From an uncultured Clostridia bacterium (GTDB lineage Bacteria > Bacillota > Clostridia > Christensenellales > Borkfalkiaceae): a stretch of DNA of 40,421 bases. The notes under the pieces were generated by a model. The model saw nothing but the letters and a program-made list of their open reading frames with translations, was not told the DNA's origin and made no database searches. Of this stretch, positions 17,018 to 25,843 are shown piece by piece. A program made the position numbers and the translations under genes. The stretch is from contig CAJOMT010000002.1 in assembly GCA_905235815.1 (NCBI GenBank), forward strand, positions 1 to 40,421, written 5' to 3'. Position 1 is the first letter of the stretch. Each line of letters starts with the position of its first letter.

Positions 17018-18073
17018 ATGTCAATAACGGAAGAACAGTTAAAAGAAGTTATAACTCAGATAGTAAACGAATATAAAGACAAGGGTTCTATCGGGTCTGA
17101 CGCATTATGCGACAAACTCGAAAAAATCGATGCGGATCCCGACCAAATCAACGATATTTACAAGGCAATCGAGGACAATAGAATAATAATCGTAGATGAA
17201 TACGCCAAGGATAAGGAACTTTACGAGCAACTCATCAAAGAAATCAGTATGGACGATCCCGTAAAGATGTACTTAAAGGACATAGGTAAAGTTCCGCTTT
17301 TGTCCGCCGACGAGGAGATAGAACTTGCCAAGAGAATGGCAGAGGGCGACGAGGCGGCAAAGCGTAGACTTTCGGAGGCGAATTTAAGGTTGGTCGTATC
17401 GATAGCGAAGCGCTACGTCGGGAGAGGAATGCAGTTTTTGGATTTAATCCAAGAGGGCAATCTGGGGCTTATGAAAGCGGTTGAAAAATTCGATTATCAG
17501 AAAGGTTTTAAGTTTTCGACCTATGCAACGTGGTGGATAAGACAAGCGATAACGAGGGCGATAGCCGACCAGGCGAGGACGATAAGAATACCCGTACACA
17601 TGGTAGAGACCATAAACAAAGAAGTAAGGGTATCGAGAATGCTTTTGCAGCAACTCGGCAGGGAACCAACGCCCGAAGAAATAGGCAAAGAGATGGGCAT
17701 ATCTCCGCAAAAGGTTATGGAGATACAGAAAATTGCGCAGGATCCCGTTTCCCTCGAAACGCCAATCGGCGAAGAGGAAGACAGTCATCTCGGAGATTTT
17801 ATAGAGGACGAACAGGCGGCGGCGCCTACCGACGTAGTAGCGTTCTCGATGCTGAAAGAGCAGTTGATCGGCGTACTCGATACTTTAACCCCCAGAGAAG
17901 AAAAAGTTTTGCGACTTCGTTACGGAATAGACGACGGCAAGCCGAGAACGCTTGAAGAAGTGGGTAAAGAATTCAACGTTACCCGTGAAAGAATAAGGCA
18001 GATAGAGGCAAAGGCGATAAGGAAACTCCGTCACCCGTCCAGAAGTAAAAAGTTAAGAGATTATATAGAATAA
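17018..18073 (+). CDS. rpoD: Primary sigma factor (SigA/RpoD)
   Basis: This is the housekeeping sigma-70 that directs RNA polymerase to TTGACA/TATAAT promoters such as those seen in this window. The 351 residues contain a short region 1.1, region 1.2 ([17 protein letters not shown] near 78), region 2 ([51 protein letters not shown]), region 3 ([14 protein letters not shown]) and region 4.2 ([19 protein letters not shown]). GGAGG lies upstream with an eight-base spacing. It follows dnaG after 43 bases and precedes trmK by one base. Confidence 0.98.
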   Translation: MSITEEQLKEVITQIVNEYKDKGSIGSDALCDKLEKIDADPDQINDIYKAIEDNRIIIVDEYAKDKELYEQLIKEISMDDPVKMYLKDIGKVPLLSADEEIELAKRMAEGDEAAKRRLSEANLRLVVSIAKRYVGRGMQFLDLIQEGNLGLMKAVEKFDYQKGFKFSTYATWWIRQAITRAIADQARTIRIPVHMVETINKEVRVSRMLLQQLGREPTPEEIGKEMGISPQKVMEIQKIAQDPVSLETPIGEEEDSHLGDFIEDEQAAAPTDVVAFSMLKEQLIGVLDTLTPREEKVLRLRYGIDDGKPRTLEEVGKEFNVTRERIRQIEAKAIRKLRHPSRSKKLRDYIE

Positions 18074-18074
18074 T

Positions 18075-18710
18075 ATGTTTAAACCAAGCGAGAGGTTGGG
18101 AATAATTTTTTCCCTTCTCGAAAAGGTCGAAGTATTCGCAGATATAGGTGCGGATCACGGTTACGTTGCAGAGGCAATGCTCAAAGCGGATAAGTGTGAA
18201 AGGGCTATTGTAACGGATATTTCGGCGAAGTGTCTTAAAAAGGCGGAAGAAAATTTATCGAAAAATTTCGAGGGGCGATATGTTTCAATCGTAACCGACG
18301 GACTAAAAGGCGTCCCTTTCGCCGACGAAGTATTGATAGCCGGTATGGGCGGCGAACTGATTTCGGACATAATATCGAGTGCGGATTTTTTGCCGGAAAT
18401 TTTCGTAATTCAGCCGATGAAGAATACGGATTCGGTAAGGAGAACTCTCATAAAGTCGGGCTATAAGTTCGTTAACGACTATACTTTTAAAGATAAGAAA
18501 TTTTACGACGTAATAAAAGCAAGGCGTGGAAGTGATAGTTACAGCGAAGAAGAAATAGAGTTCGGCAGGGATAATTTAAGGGATAAGAGCGCCGCTTTCA
18601 GAGAAATGATTGAAATAAAAAGAAGTAAACTGTTCTCCGCATTGCAATATGCTGAGAACAAAGAAGTTATATTGGAAGAAATAGCGAAGTTGGATAAGGT
18701 TTTAAAATGA
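18075..18710 (+). CDS. trmK: tRNA (adenine22-N1)-methyltransferase TrmK
   Basis: TrmK uses S-adenosylmethionine to make m1A22 in the D-arm of tRNA. The 211-residue protein has the SAM motif FADIGADHGYVAEAML near residue 21 and the family motif IAGMGGELI near residue 88, then PMKNTDSVRRTL. The location directly behind rpoD and ahead of a Nif3-family gene matches the yqfN (trmK)-yqfO arrangement of Bacillus. The start is one base after the rpoD stop and the end overlaps the next gene by four bases (ATGA), so all three should be one transcript. Confidence 0.93.
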   Translation: MFKPSERLGIIFSLLEKVEVFADIGADHGYVAEAMLKADKCERAIVTDISAKCLKKAEENLSKNFEGRYVSIVTDGLKGVPFADEVLIAGMGGELISDIISSADFLPEIFVIQPMKNTDSVRRTLIKSGYKFVNDYTFKDKKFYDVIKARRGSDSYSEEEIEFGRDNLRDKSAAFREMIEIKRSKLFSALQYAENKEVILEEIAKLDKVLK

Positions 18711-19489
18711 AGATAAGAGAATTTTACGACGCCCTTTTAAAATATGCTCCGCTTGAATTGTCTAAAAGGCTTTGCGAAACGGACGGCGGCTACGATAACA
18801 GCGGCGTTATAGTTGGTTTTGATAGTAGCGAAGAATTAAGCGGCGCCGTATTTGCGCTCGATTTAAGTTTCGGCGCGGTTGACCTCGCTTTAAAAAGAGG
18901 TTGCAATCTGATCGTAACTCATCACCCTGCAATCTATTCGCCAATAAAAAGCATAGAGGCAAATTCGCCTATTTATAAGTGTATACAAAACGGCATAAGC
19001 GTTATATCCATGCATTTAAATATCGATTGCGCCGAGAGGGGAACAGACTATTATTTTGCCGAAGGCTTAGGCGCCGAAAAGCAAATTATAATAGACGATT
19101 TCGGTGGCGGAACGGGGTATGGCAGAATATCCGAAATAGAGGAAGTTACGGCTAAGCAATTACTCGACCGCTATAAAATGCGTTTTAAAAGCGAAAGCGT
19201 GATATTATACGGCGACGCCAATAGAAAGATATCGAAAATAGGCACGTTCTGCGGAGCGGGATTAGACGAGAGGACGATTGACGAGTCGCTTAAAGCGGGA
19301 GTTGATTTAGTTGCTTCGGCGGATATCAGACACCACGTATTATTAAAAGCGATAAATTCGGGGCTTGCGGTACTCTATTGCACGCATTACGCTTGTGAAA
19401 ATTACGGAATGAACAAAATTTGCGAAAATTTTGCAGTAAAATATAAAAACGAAAAAATAATTTACTTCGACGATGAAAGACTTTCATAG
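18707..19489 (+). CDS. Nif3-like dinuclear metal center protein (YqfO family)
   Basis: The Nif3/YqfO family is sometimes annotated GTP cyclohydrolase 1 type 2, but its cellular reaction is unsettled. Family metal-binding motifs are visible in this 260-residue protein: DNSGVIVG near residue 30, VTHHPAIYSPIKSI, HLNIDCAERGTDYYF, and the C-terminal TH of YCTHYACENYGM. This is the short form without the inserted PII-like domain found in the longer Bacillus protein. It overlaps trmK by four bases and sits 17 bases before the zinc-ribbon gene. Confidence 0.9.
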   Translation: MKIREFYDALLKYAPLELSKRLCETDGGYDNSGVIVGFDSSEELSGAVFALDLSFGAVDLALKRGCNLIVTHHPAIYSPIKSIEANSPIYKCIQNGISVISMHLNIDCAERGTDYYFAEGLGAEKQIIIDDFGGGTGYGRISEIEEVTAKQLLDRYKMRFKSESVILYGDANRKISKIGTFCGAGLDERTIDESLKAGVDLVASADIRHHVLLKAINSGLAVLYCTHYACENYGMNKICENFAVKYKNEKIIYFDDERLS

Positions 19490-19506
19490 TCGAAATGGAG
19501 GCAAAT

Positions 19507-20229
19507 ATGATAAATGATTTACTTGAGTATCAGAAAGTAGACGGAGAATTGAGGGAAATCGAAGTTTCGCTCAGCGGCAGCGAGGAGCGTAAAAAAGCGG
19601 TTACGGCGCAAAACGTACTGAAAAATGCAAACGACAACATAGTCAGATTGGACGAAAAGGCTGCAGAATTGGCTAAACAATACGAGAACCTTAAAGCGCT
19701 ATATGAAAGGCTCAAAGACTCTCAGTCCGATTACGAGAGCATAATAGACTCGTGCGAGGACATAAACGAGATAAATTATCTCAAAAAGAGGGCGCAGATT
19801 TTGACCGATGAGATAAATTCGTTGGTCGAGAGCATTGAAAATTTGTCCAAGGAAATAAAGGGCGTATTAGAGGAGTTTTCCCGCCTTCGTGCAGACACCA
19901 AAAAGGCGACTGCCGTCTATAAGGAGTTCGCGCCGAAATACAGCGAACTTAAAGCCTCCAAAGAGGAAGATATGGCAAAAATAAAGGTAAAACTTGCCAA
20001 AATCGAAAAGAAAATTCCCGAGGACGTTATGGATTCGTACAAGCGGCGCAGAAAGGATAAGATTTTTCCGGTCTTATATCCTGCGGATATGAGCGGAAAA
20101 ACCGCGCATTGCGGCAGGTGCGGAACAGAACTTCCCATGGCATATAGCGATAACCTTAAAAAGGGAGAATTGGTAGAGTGCGATAGTTGCCATAGACTGT
20201 TATACAGCGAGGCGGCAATAACCAAATAA
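19507..20229 (+). CDS. Coiled-coil protein with C-terminal C4 zinc ribbon
   Basis: The protein has two parts. Residues about 1-175 form long heptad-type helices (for example LDEKAAELAKQYENLKALYERLKD), predicted as an antiparallel coiled coil. The C-terminal 50 residues hold a zinc ribbon with CGRCG and CDSCHR (two CxxC pairs). This is the CT398/CdsZ-type architecture common in bacteria; proposed roles involve binding RNA polymerase or secretion components, none shown for this copy. I use the ATG at 19507, five bases after TGGAGG, giving 240 residues; the tracked ATG at 19495 overlaps that binding site. Confidence 0.88.
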   Translation: MINDLLEYQKVDGELREIEVSLSGSEERKKAVTAQNVLKNANDNIVRLDEKAAELAKQYENLKALYERLKDSQSDYESIIDSCEDINEINYLKKRAQILTDEINSLVESIENLSKEIKGVLEEFSRLRADTKKATAVYKEFAPKYSELKASKEEDMAKIKVKLAKIEKKIPEDVMDSYKRRRKDKIFPVLYPADMSGKTAHCGRCGTELPMAYSDNLKKGELVECDSCHRLLYSEAAITK

Positions 20230-20251
20230 AACGAATGATGATGGGGATAAA

Positions 20252-21985
20252 ATGAAACTAAACTATAAAAAGACGTTACTCGTCGGGTTTGCGTTTTTCT
20301 TGATATGCGCATTCTGGCAAGCCTATGATACCATAGTTCCGTTGATGCTTGTAAACAAATTCGGATTAAACCAGACGCTGTCCGGAATTATAATGTCGCT
20401 CGATAACGTTATAGCGGTATTTTTATTGCCGATTTTCGGGACATTATCGGATAAGACGAACACGAAATTCGGTAGGCGTACGCCATACATAGTTATAGGA
20501 ACGATAGTTGCGGCGCTTGCGTTTTTCGGCTTGACGTTTGCCGACAATGCGCAACTTGCCAATATAAAGGCGAGCGATAGCACGACGTTTTATGCGGAAT
20601 TGTTTGAAGAAAATGCGAACATAACAAACGCCGAATACAGCAGCATTTACAATAAGACGGTAGATAAAGAATATTCGGTACGAGATTATGCTTCGGAAAT
20701 AGTTTTCAATAAAAAGTACGCAGAACTTACCGAAGAAGAACAGAACGGTGCGAAAGAGTGGTTTGTAAACATAAACAAGGCGTATAACGAAAATCACAGC
20801 GAGGCGGAAACTAAATACGCATATTTCGGCGGAAGGTATTATAGCGAATACGAAGAAAAAGACGGTGAGTATTACGCATTGTCCGGCGGAGACACCGTAA
20901 AAATAGAGAAATCTTCCTTAAATAGTGCGTTTACAAATCTGATAACGCCGGCAAGGAGCGCTTATGCGTGGAATAAAACGATAAGTAATCCCGTTCCGTT
21001 TATATTCTTCGGACTTTTATTGATTTTGACTCTCCTCGCCATGGCGACGTTCCGTTCGCCTGCGGTAGCGCTTATGCCGGACGTCACGATAAAACCGCTC
21101 AGGTCGCAAGGCAATGCCGTCATAAATCTGATGGGCACAATCGGCGGAATGATCGTTTTGGTGTTCGGAATAGTATTCGGAACGGGCAAGAGTTACAATC
21201 AGACGATGAGTTATACGGCGTTCATAGGCGCCGTGTGCGTATTGATGGTGCTGGCACTCGTTGCGTTTATATGGGGAGTCAGAGAGCCGAAATGGGTTAA
21301 AGAAATGGAAGAAGATTCCGTAAAATACGGAATTGAGGACGTCGAGACAAAAGAGGGCGAAGTCAAGAAATTATCCAAGGGCGAAAAGACAAGTCTTATA
21401 CTTATACTTTTATCCGTTGCGCTTTGGTATATATCATATAACGGTGTAATTTCCAAGTATTCGCTTTATGCGACCAACGTTTTGCATAAAGATTACAACA
21501 CGACGCTATTATTAGCGCAAGGTGCGGCAATCATTTCATATATACCCGTGGGGTATTTGGCGAGAAAGATAGGCAGAAAAAAGAGCATTATCGCAGGAGT
21601 GATAATGCTTACGGTCGCATTCGGCGGCGCTACGTTTATGTCGTCATCGTCGTCTGCAATTTTACTAAACCTACTTTTTGCTTTGGCAGGAATAGGCTGG
21701 GCGACGATAAACGTAAACTCTTTCCCTATGGTCGTAGAACTTGCAAGCGGCGGAAACGTAGGAAAGTTTACCGGCTATTACTACACGGCGAGTATGGCTG
21801 CGCAAATAATAACGCCCATACTTTCGGGTGGAATAATGGATTTGGCAGGCAGTATGCGCCCCTTATTCTATTACGCTACGTTTTTCTCGGCGCTTGCGAT
21901 AGTTACTATGGCGTTTGTAAAACACGGCGACAGTAAGCCTACGGAGAAAAAGACGGTTTTAGAAGAATTTGACGCAGGCGACTAA
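20252..21985 (+). CDS. MFS transporter of the GPH/SLC45 sugar-transporter type with a large outside insertion
   Basis: A 577-residue major facilitator protein. The loop between helices 2 and 3 reads GTLSDKTNTKFGRRTPYI, the motif of glycoside-pentoside-hexuronide and SLC45-like sugar carriers, so a sugar or glycoside is the likely substrate. About 12 membrane segments can be seen. Between helix 3 (about 79-97) and helix 4 (about 248-268) lies a polar stretch of some 150 residues rich in Tyr, Glu, Asn and Lys, predicted outside the cell; relatives usually have a short loop here. A middle cytoplasmic loop is acidic then basic (MEEDSVKYGIED). GGGG lies seven to ten bases before the ATG. The stop is one base from the convergent spmB stop. 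Confidence 0.85.
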   Translation: MKLNYKKTLLVGFAFFLICAFWQAYDTIVPLMLVNKFGLNQTLSGIIMSLDNVIAVFLLPIFGTLSDKTNTKFGRRTPYIVIGTIVAALAFFGLTFADNAQLANIKASDSTTFYAELFEENANITNAEYSSIYNKTVDKEYSVRDYASEIVFNKKYAELTEEEQNGAKEWFVNINKAYNENHSEAETKYAYFGGRYYSEYEEKDGEYYALSGGDTVKIEKSSLNSAFTNLITPARSAYAWNKTISNPVPFIFFGLLLILTLLAMATFRSPAVALMPDVTIKPLRSQGNAVINLMGTIGGMIVLVFGIVFGTGKSYNQTMSYTAFIGAVCVLMVLALVAFIWGVREPKWVKEMEEDSVKYGIEDVETKEGEVKKLSKGEKTSLILILLSVALWYISYNGVISKYSLYATNVLHKDYNTTLLLAQGAAIISYIPVGYLARKIGRKKSIIAGVIMLTVAFGGATFMSSSSSAILLNLLFALAGIGWATINVNSFPMVVELASGGNVGKFTGYYYTASMAAQIITPILSGGIMDLAGSMRPLFYYATFFSALAIVTMAFVKHGDSKPTEKKTVLEEFDAGD

Positions 21986-21986
21986 G

Positions 21987-22499
21987 TCAGATAAATTTAC
22001 AGATAAAACAAGCGAAAATTATTGAAATAAAGGTTGATATAAGCGATATGATTATCGGTTTTATCAGCCTTTTATTTTTTACCTTTGCAAAGTAAACCGC
22101 AGATATGTAAAAAATTGTTTCGGAAGAGCCGAAAACTGCCGAGGCGCATCGCGAAATATAACTGTCGGCGCCGTATTCTTTGAAAATATTGCTAAGCAAT
22201 GCGAGACTGCCGCTACCCGAAAACGGCTTTATGAAAATCAGCGGAGTTATCTCTTTGGGTATTCCCAAAAATTCGGTTACGGGAGATAAGAAGTTGGTCA
22301 ATATGTCGGTTAAACCGCTTTTTTCAAACAATTCGGCGAGTATAAGCATAGTTGTGAGGTATGGGAAAATCGATACTAAAAGAGGTATGGTTTTCGCAAC
22401 TCCCTCCGCAAATGCGTCGTACGGCTTAACTTTTTTTATGACTGCGTAAATCATCAGAAGTATCAGCGCAACGGGGATAACGAGTGCAAAATATTTCAT
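21987..22499 (-). CDS. spmB: Spore maturation protein SpmB
   Basis: SpmB acts with SpmA in late sporulation, where loss of the pair in Bacillus gives poorly dehydrated, heat-sensitive spores. The 170-residue membrane protein carries the Gate (nucleoside-recognition) domain; IKPFSGSGSLALLSNIFKEYG and CASAVFGSSETIFYISAVYF are family hallmarks. It overlaps spmA by four bases, so the two are co-translated. It supports a spore-forming lineage. Confidence 0.93.
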   Translation of the reverse strand: MKYFALVIPVALILLMIYAVIKKVKPYDAFAEGVAKTIPLLVSIFPYLTTMLILAELFEKSGLTDILTNFLSPVTEFLGIPKEITPLIFIKPFSGSGSLALLSNIFKEYGADSYISRCASAVFGSSETIFYISAVYFAKVKNKRLIKPIIISLISTFISIIFACFICKFI

Positions 22500-23056
22500 C
22501 GCTGCTTTCTCCGAAATTTTTTGCTTAATTTTAAAAGCGTCAGCCCGACGAGCGTTGAAACGAGCGTGGAAAGGAGAGTGGGCAAAAATATATCCGAGGG
22601 CGAAACGGAGCCGTATTGTTGTCTTAGCGCAATGACGGTCGTCGGCAAGATTTGAATACTCGTTGCCGATAGCACGAATAGCGTATCCATTCCGTCGTTA
22701 TTTCCCTTTTCGGATAGCAGTTCTGCGGCGTTTATTCCGGCAGGAGTTGCTATTCCTCCAAGACCGAAAAGATTGGCGGAAATGTTTAGCGAGAGTTGTT
22801 TTTTTGTTTTCATATCGGGATTTGAAAATAATTTATCGATAGGTTTTGAAAGCAGCTTGGCAATTTTTTCAGTTATTCCGCTCTTTTCCGCAACCTCGTT
22901 TACGCCCGACCAGACCGCATATACGGCGGTGAGCGTAAGCGAAAGGGTAACCGCTTTCATCGCTCCGTCCGTCATAGATTTGAGTGCGAGTTCGGGGTCG
23001 AAAAAGGTGATGAGAATTACTGACGCCAAAAAAATTACGATAAAAATTACGTTCAT
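22496..23056 (-). CDS. spmA: Spore maturation protein SpmA
   Basis: SpmA is the partner of SpmB. The 186 residues include an N-terminal membrane helix, the Gate-domain segment YAVWSGVNEVAEKSGITEKIA, then SANLFGLGGIATPAGINAAELL and FVLSATSIQILPTTVIALRQ, all characteristic. The ATG at 23056 lacks a good ribosome binding site. It is divergent from metG across 91 bases. I could not find a convincing sporulation-sigma promoter in that space, although expression would be expected in the mother cell by analogy with Bacillus. Confidence 0.92.
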   Translation of the reverse strand: MNVIFIVIFLASVILITFFDPELALKSMTDGAMKAVTLSLTLTAVYAVWSGVNEVAEKSGITEKIAKLLSKPIDKLFSNPDMKTKKQLSLNISANLFGLGGIATPAGINAAELLSEKGNNDGMDTLFVLSATSIQILPTTVIALRQQYGSVSPSDIFLPTLLSTLVSTLVGLTLLKLSKKFRRKQR

Positions 23057-23090
23057 AGTACAAGTTATGTCTATAACCGCTTTTTTATAC

Positions 23091-23119
23091 TTTACATTTT
23101 ATTAAAAATGAATTATAAT
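23091..23119 (+). promoter_or_regulatory. Sigma-A promoter for metG-tatD-rsmA
   Basis: TTTACA (23091-23096) and TATAAT (23114-23119) are separated by 17 bases. The implied leader is about 22 bases, too short for a T-box or S-box riboswitch, so metG is not under leader control here. Confidence 0.8.
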
Positions 23120-23147
23120 TACATTGAGATGTTTAGAGAGGTGAATT

Positions 23148-25070
23148 ATGGCTGAAAAATATTATATTACCACAGCGATTGCATATACGTCGTCAAAGCC
23201 GCATATCGGCAACGTTTACGAAGCGATACTTGCCGACGCATTTGCTCGTTTTAAGCGTAGACAGGGCTATGACGTATTTTTCCAGACCGGAACGGACGAG
23301 CACGGTCAGAAGATAGAGGAAAAGGCAAAATTGGCGGGAAAGACTCCGAAGGAATACGTAGACGAAGTCGCCGCCGAAATAAAATCGATATGGGATTCGA
23401 TGAATATTTCATACGATAAATTCATCAGGACTACGGACGAATATCACGAAAAACAAGTCGCTAAAATTTTCAGAAAGTTTTATGATCAAGGCGATATTTA
23501 TAAGGGATTTTACGAGGGTAAATATTGTACGCCTTGCGAGACCTTTTATACTGAAAGTCAACTCGTAAACGGCAAGTGTCCGACTTGCGGCGGAGAAGTG
23601 CATAGCGCGCATGAAGAAGCGTATTTTTTCAAGATGAGTAAATATGCTCCGAGACTTATAGATTATATTAACACTCACCCCGATTTTATAGTGCCGGTAG
23701 CGCGCAAAAACGAAATGATGAATAACTTCTTGAATGCGGGGCTACAGGACTTATGCGTTTCGAGAACGTCTTTTAAGTGGGGAATACCCGTCGATTTCGA
23801 CGATAAGCACGTCGTTTACGTATGGGTTGACGCGCTGACCAATTATATTACGGGGATAGGCTACGATGCAGACGGCAATCATAGCGAGCAATATAAGAGA
23901 TTATGGCCCGCAGACGTACACGTTATCGGAAAGGACATAGTAAGATTTCATACGATATACTGGCCGATTTTCTTAATGGCGCTGGGCGAGCCTTTGCCCA
24001 AAACCGTTTTCGGACATGCTTGGATACTTCAAAACGGCTGGAAGATGTCAAAGTCGAAAGGCAACGTAATGTATTCGGACGATTTAACTAAGATTTTCGG
24101 AGTAGATGCGGTCAGGTATTATTCGCTTGTATGTATGCCTTACGACAACGACGGAAATTTAACGCTTGAAATGATGACGGAAAAGATAAATTCGGATTTG
24201 GCAAACGTTTACGGCAATCTCTTAAAGCGTACGATAGCGATGTCGCAAAAATATTTCGGCGGCGTGGTCGAAAATGCGGGCGCTGACGAAAAAATAGACG
24301 AAGAATTAAAAGAACTTGCCATACACGCCTACGAAAATTTTGCCAAGAATATGGACGAATACAGAATAGCCGATGCGATAGAGGGGCTTATCGCCGTATT
24401 GAGGCGTGCAAATAAGTATATCGACGAAACAATGCCTTGGGTTTTATATAAAGACGAATCGAATTATCCGAGATTAAAGACGGTCTTATATAATCTTACC
24501 GAGACGCTCGTCATAATTACGTCGCTTTTAGATCCTATTATGCCCGAAACGGCGGAAAAGGCGTTGAAACAACTGAATTCACCGTTCAGAAAATACGAGG
24601 ATATGGGAAAATTCGGATTATATGCAAGCGGCACTAAGGTTACCGACAATGCGGAGATAATTTTCAATCGTCTCGATATTGAAGAAGTTTATAAAAAGGC
24701 GGAAGAAATCGAGAATAAGTACGCTGCACCCGAAGAAAAACCCGAAATGTTACCCGAAATAAGTATAGACGATTTTGCAAAAGTGCAACTTAAAACCGCT
24801 CTCGTAACGGCGTGCGAAAAGGTTGAAAAATCCAAAAAACTTTTGAAACTTTCCTTGAAAGTCGGAGGGGATAGGCGCACGGTAGTAAGCGGTATTGCAG
24901 AATACTATAAGCCCGAGGAGTTAATAGGCAAGACCGTCGTTATGGTATACAATTTAAAGCCTGCCAAACTTTGCGGAGTGGAAAGTCAAGGTATGATACT
25001 TTGTGCTGAAAAGGACGGCAAAGTAAAGATAATTGAAAGCGAACTTCCGGACGGTTCGACCGTAAGATGA
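23148..25070 (+). CDS. metG: Methionyl-tRNA synthetase
   Basis: MetRS charges initiator and elongator tRNA with methionine. The 640 residues contain the class I HIGH-type motif PHIGN near residue 18, a single-zinc knuckle (CTPCETF with CPTCGG, near 126-145), the KMSKS loop WKMSKSKGN near 300, an anticodon-binding helical domain, and a C-terminal EMAP/Trbp tRNA-binding domain (about 540-640, IDDFAKVQLKTALV, GMILCAE) that makes it a dimer in relatives. AGAGGTG is five to ten bases before the ATG. The end overlaps tatD by four bases. Confidence 0.97.
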   Translation: MAEKYYITTAIAYTSSKPHIGNVYEAILADAFARFKRRQGYDVFFQTGTDEHGQKIEEKAKLAGKTPKEYVDEVAAEIKSIWDSMNISYDKFIRTTDEYHEKQVAKIFRKFYDQGDIYKGFYEGKYCTPCETFYTESQLVNGKCPTCGGEVHSAHEEAYFFKMSKYAPRLIDYINTHPDFIVPVARKNEMMNNFLNAGLQDLCVSRTSFKWGIPVDFDDKHVVYVWVDALTNYITGIGYDADGNHSEQYKRLWPADVHVIGKDIVRFHTIYWPIFLMALGEPLPKTVFGHAWILQNGWKMSKSKGNVMYSDDLTKIFGVDAVRYYSLVCMPYDNDGNLTLEMMTEKINSDLANVYGNLLKRTIAMSQKYFGGVVENAGADEKIDEELKELAIHAYENFAKNMDEYRIADAIEGLIAVLRRANKYIDETMPWVLYKDESNYPRLKTVLYNLTETLVIITSLLDPIMPETAEKALKQLNSPFRKYEDMGKFGLYASGTKVTDNAEIIFNRLDIEEVYKKAEEIENKYAAPEEKPEMLPEISIDDFAKVQLKTALVTACEKVEKSKKLLKLSLKVGGDRRTVVSGIAEYYKPEELIGKTVVMVYNLKPAKLCGVESQGMILCAEKDGKVKIIESELPDGSTVR

Positions 25071-25843
25071 GATATATAGACGTTCACGCTCATTTAAACG
25101 ATAGCCGCTACGGCGGCGATATAGCGCCCATAAAAGAGAGAATGAAAGGCGCTCACGTCGAAAGGGTAATAAACAGCGGATTTGACTATGCTTCGTCGGA
25201 ATACGCCTTGAAATTATCGCAAGAAAACGAAGGAATGTATTTTTGCCCAGGTGTGCACCCCGATAATGCCAAGACCTTTTCGCCGGAAATTTACGATAAG
25301 TTTAAAATTTTCGGCTCGGATCCGAAATGCGTAGCGATAGGCGAAATAGGTTTTGACTTTCATTGGCTTGCGTCTACCGAGGAAGAGCAAGAGAGGGCGT
25401 TTGAAAAGCAGATGGAACTTGCCGACGAACTCGGCTTGCCGTTTGTCGTACATTCGAGGGATGCGACAAAAAAAACCGTAGATTTTTTACAAGACAGAAA
25501 GAGCCTTATCAATCACGGTTTTTTAATGCATTGTTATAGCGATAGCGCCGAAACCGCTCAAATATATTTAGGGCTCGGCGCATACTTTTCTTTCGGCGGT
25601 GTAATAACCTTTAAAAATGCCAAGAAAGAGGAAATCATAAGGAGTATTCCGATAGACAGAGTGCTTTCGGAAACGGATAGCCCGTATCTTTCCCCCGATC
25701 CGTTCAGGGGAACGATAAACGAACCGACGAGAATACCGTTAATAGTCGCAAAACTTGCATCGGTCTACGGAAAGAGCGTCGAGGAAACGGCAGAAATTAT
25801 AAACGACAACGCCGATAGGTTATTTTTTAAATTATGCAATTAA
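25067..25843 (+). CDS. TatD-family metal-dependent hydrolase
   Basis: TatD proteins are TIM-barrel metal-dependent DNases or phosphoesterases. The 258 residues show the ordered metal ligands: DVHAHLND at the start, GVHP, GEIGFDFHW, VVHSRDA, HCYSDS and SETDSPYLSP. The start overlaps the metG stop (ATGA). The end overlaps rsmA by ten bases. The metG-tatD-rsmA order is a Firmicutes hallmark, but the gene for ribonuclease M5 (rnmV) that normally sits before rsmA is absent. Confidence 0.93.
   Translation: MRYIDVHAHLNDSRYGGDIAPIKERMKGAHVERVINSGFDYASSEYALKLSQENEGMYFCPGVHPDNAKTFSPEIYDKFKIFGSDPKCVAIGEIGFDFHWLASTEEEQERAFEKQMELADELGLPFVVHSRDATKKTVDFLQDRKSLINHGFLMHCYSDSAETAQIYLGLGAYFSFGGVITFKNAKKEEIIRSIPIDRVLSETDSPYLSPDPFRGTINEPTRIPLIVAKLASVYGKSVEETAEIINDNADRLFFKLCN

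Noticed and set aside
23057-23147. T-box or SAM riboswitch ahead of metG
   Set aside because: The promoter lies about 30 bases before the start codon, so the leader is far too short and has no specifier or T-box motif.
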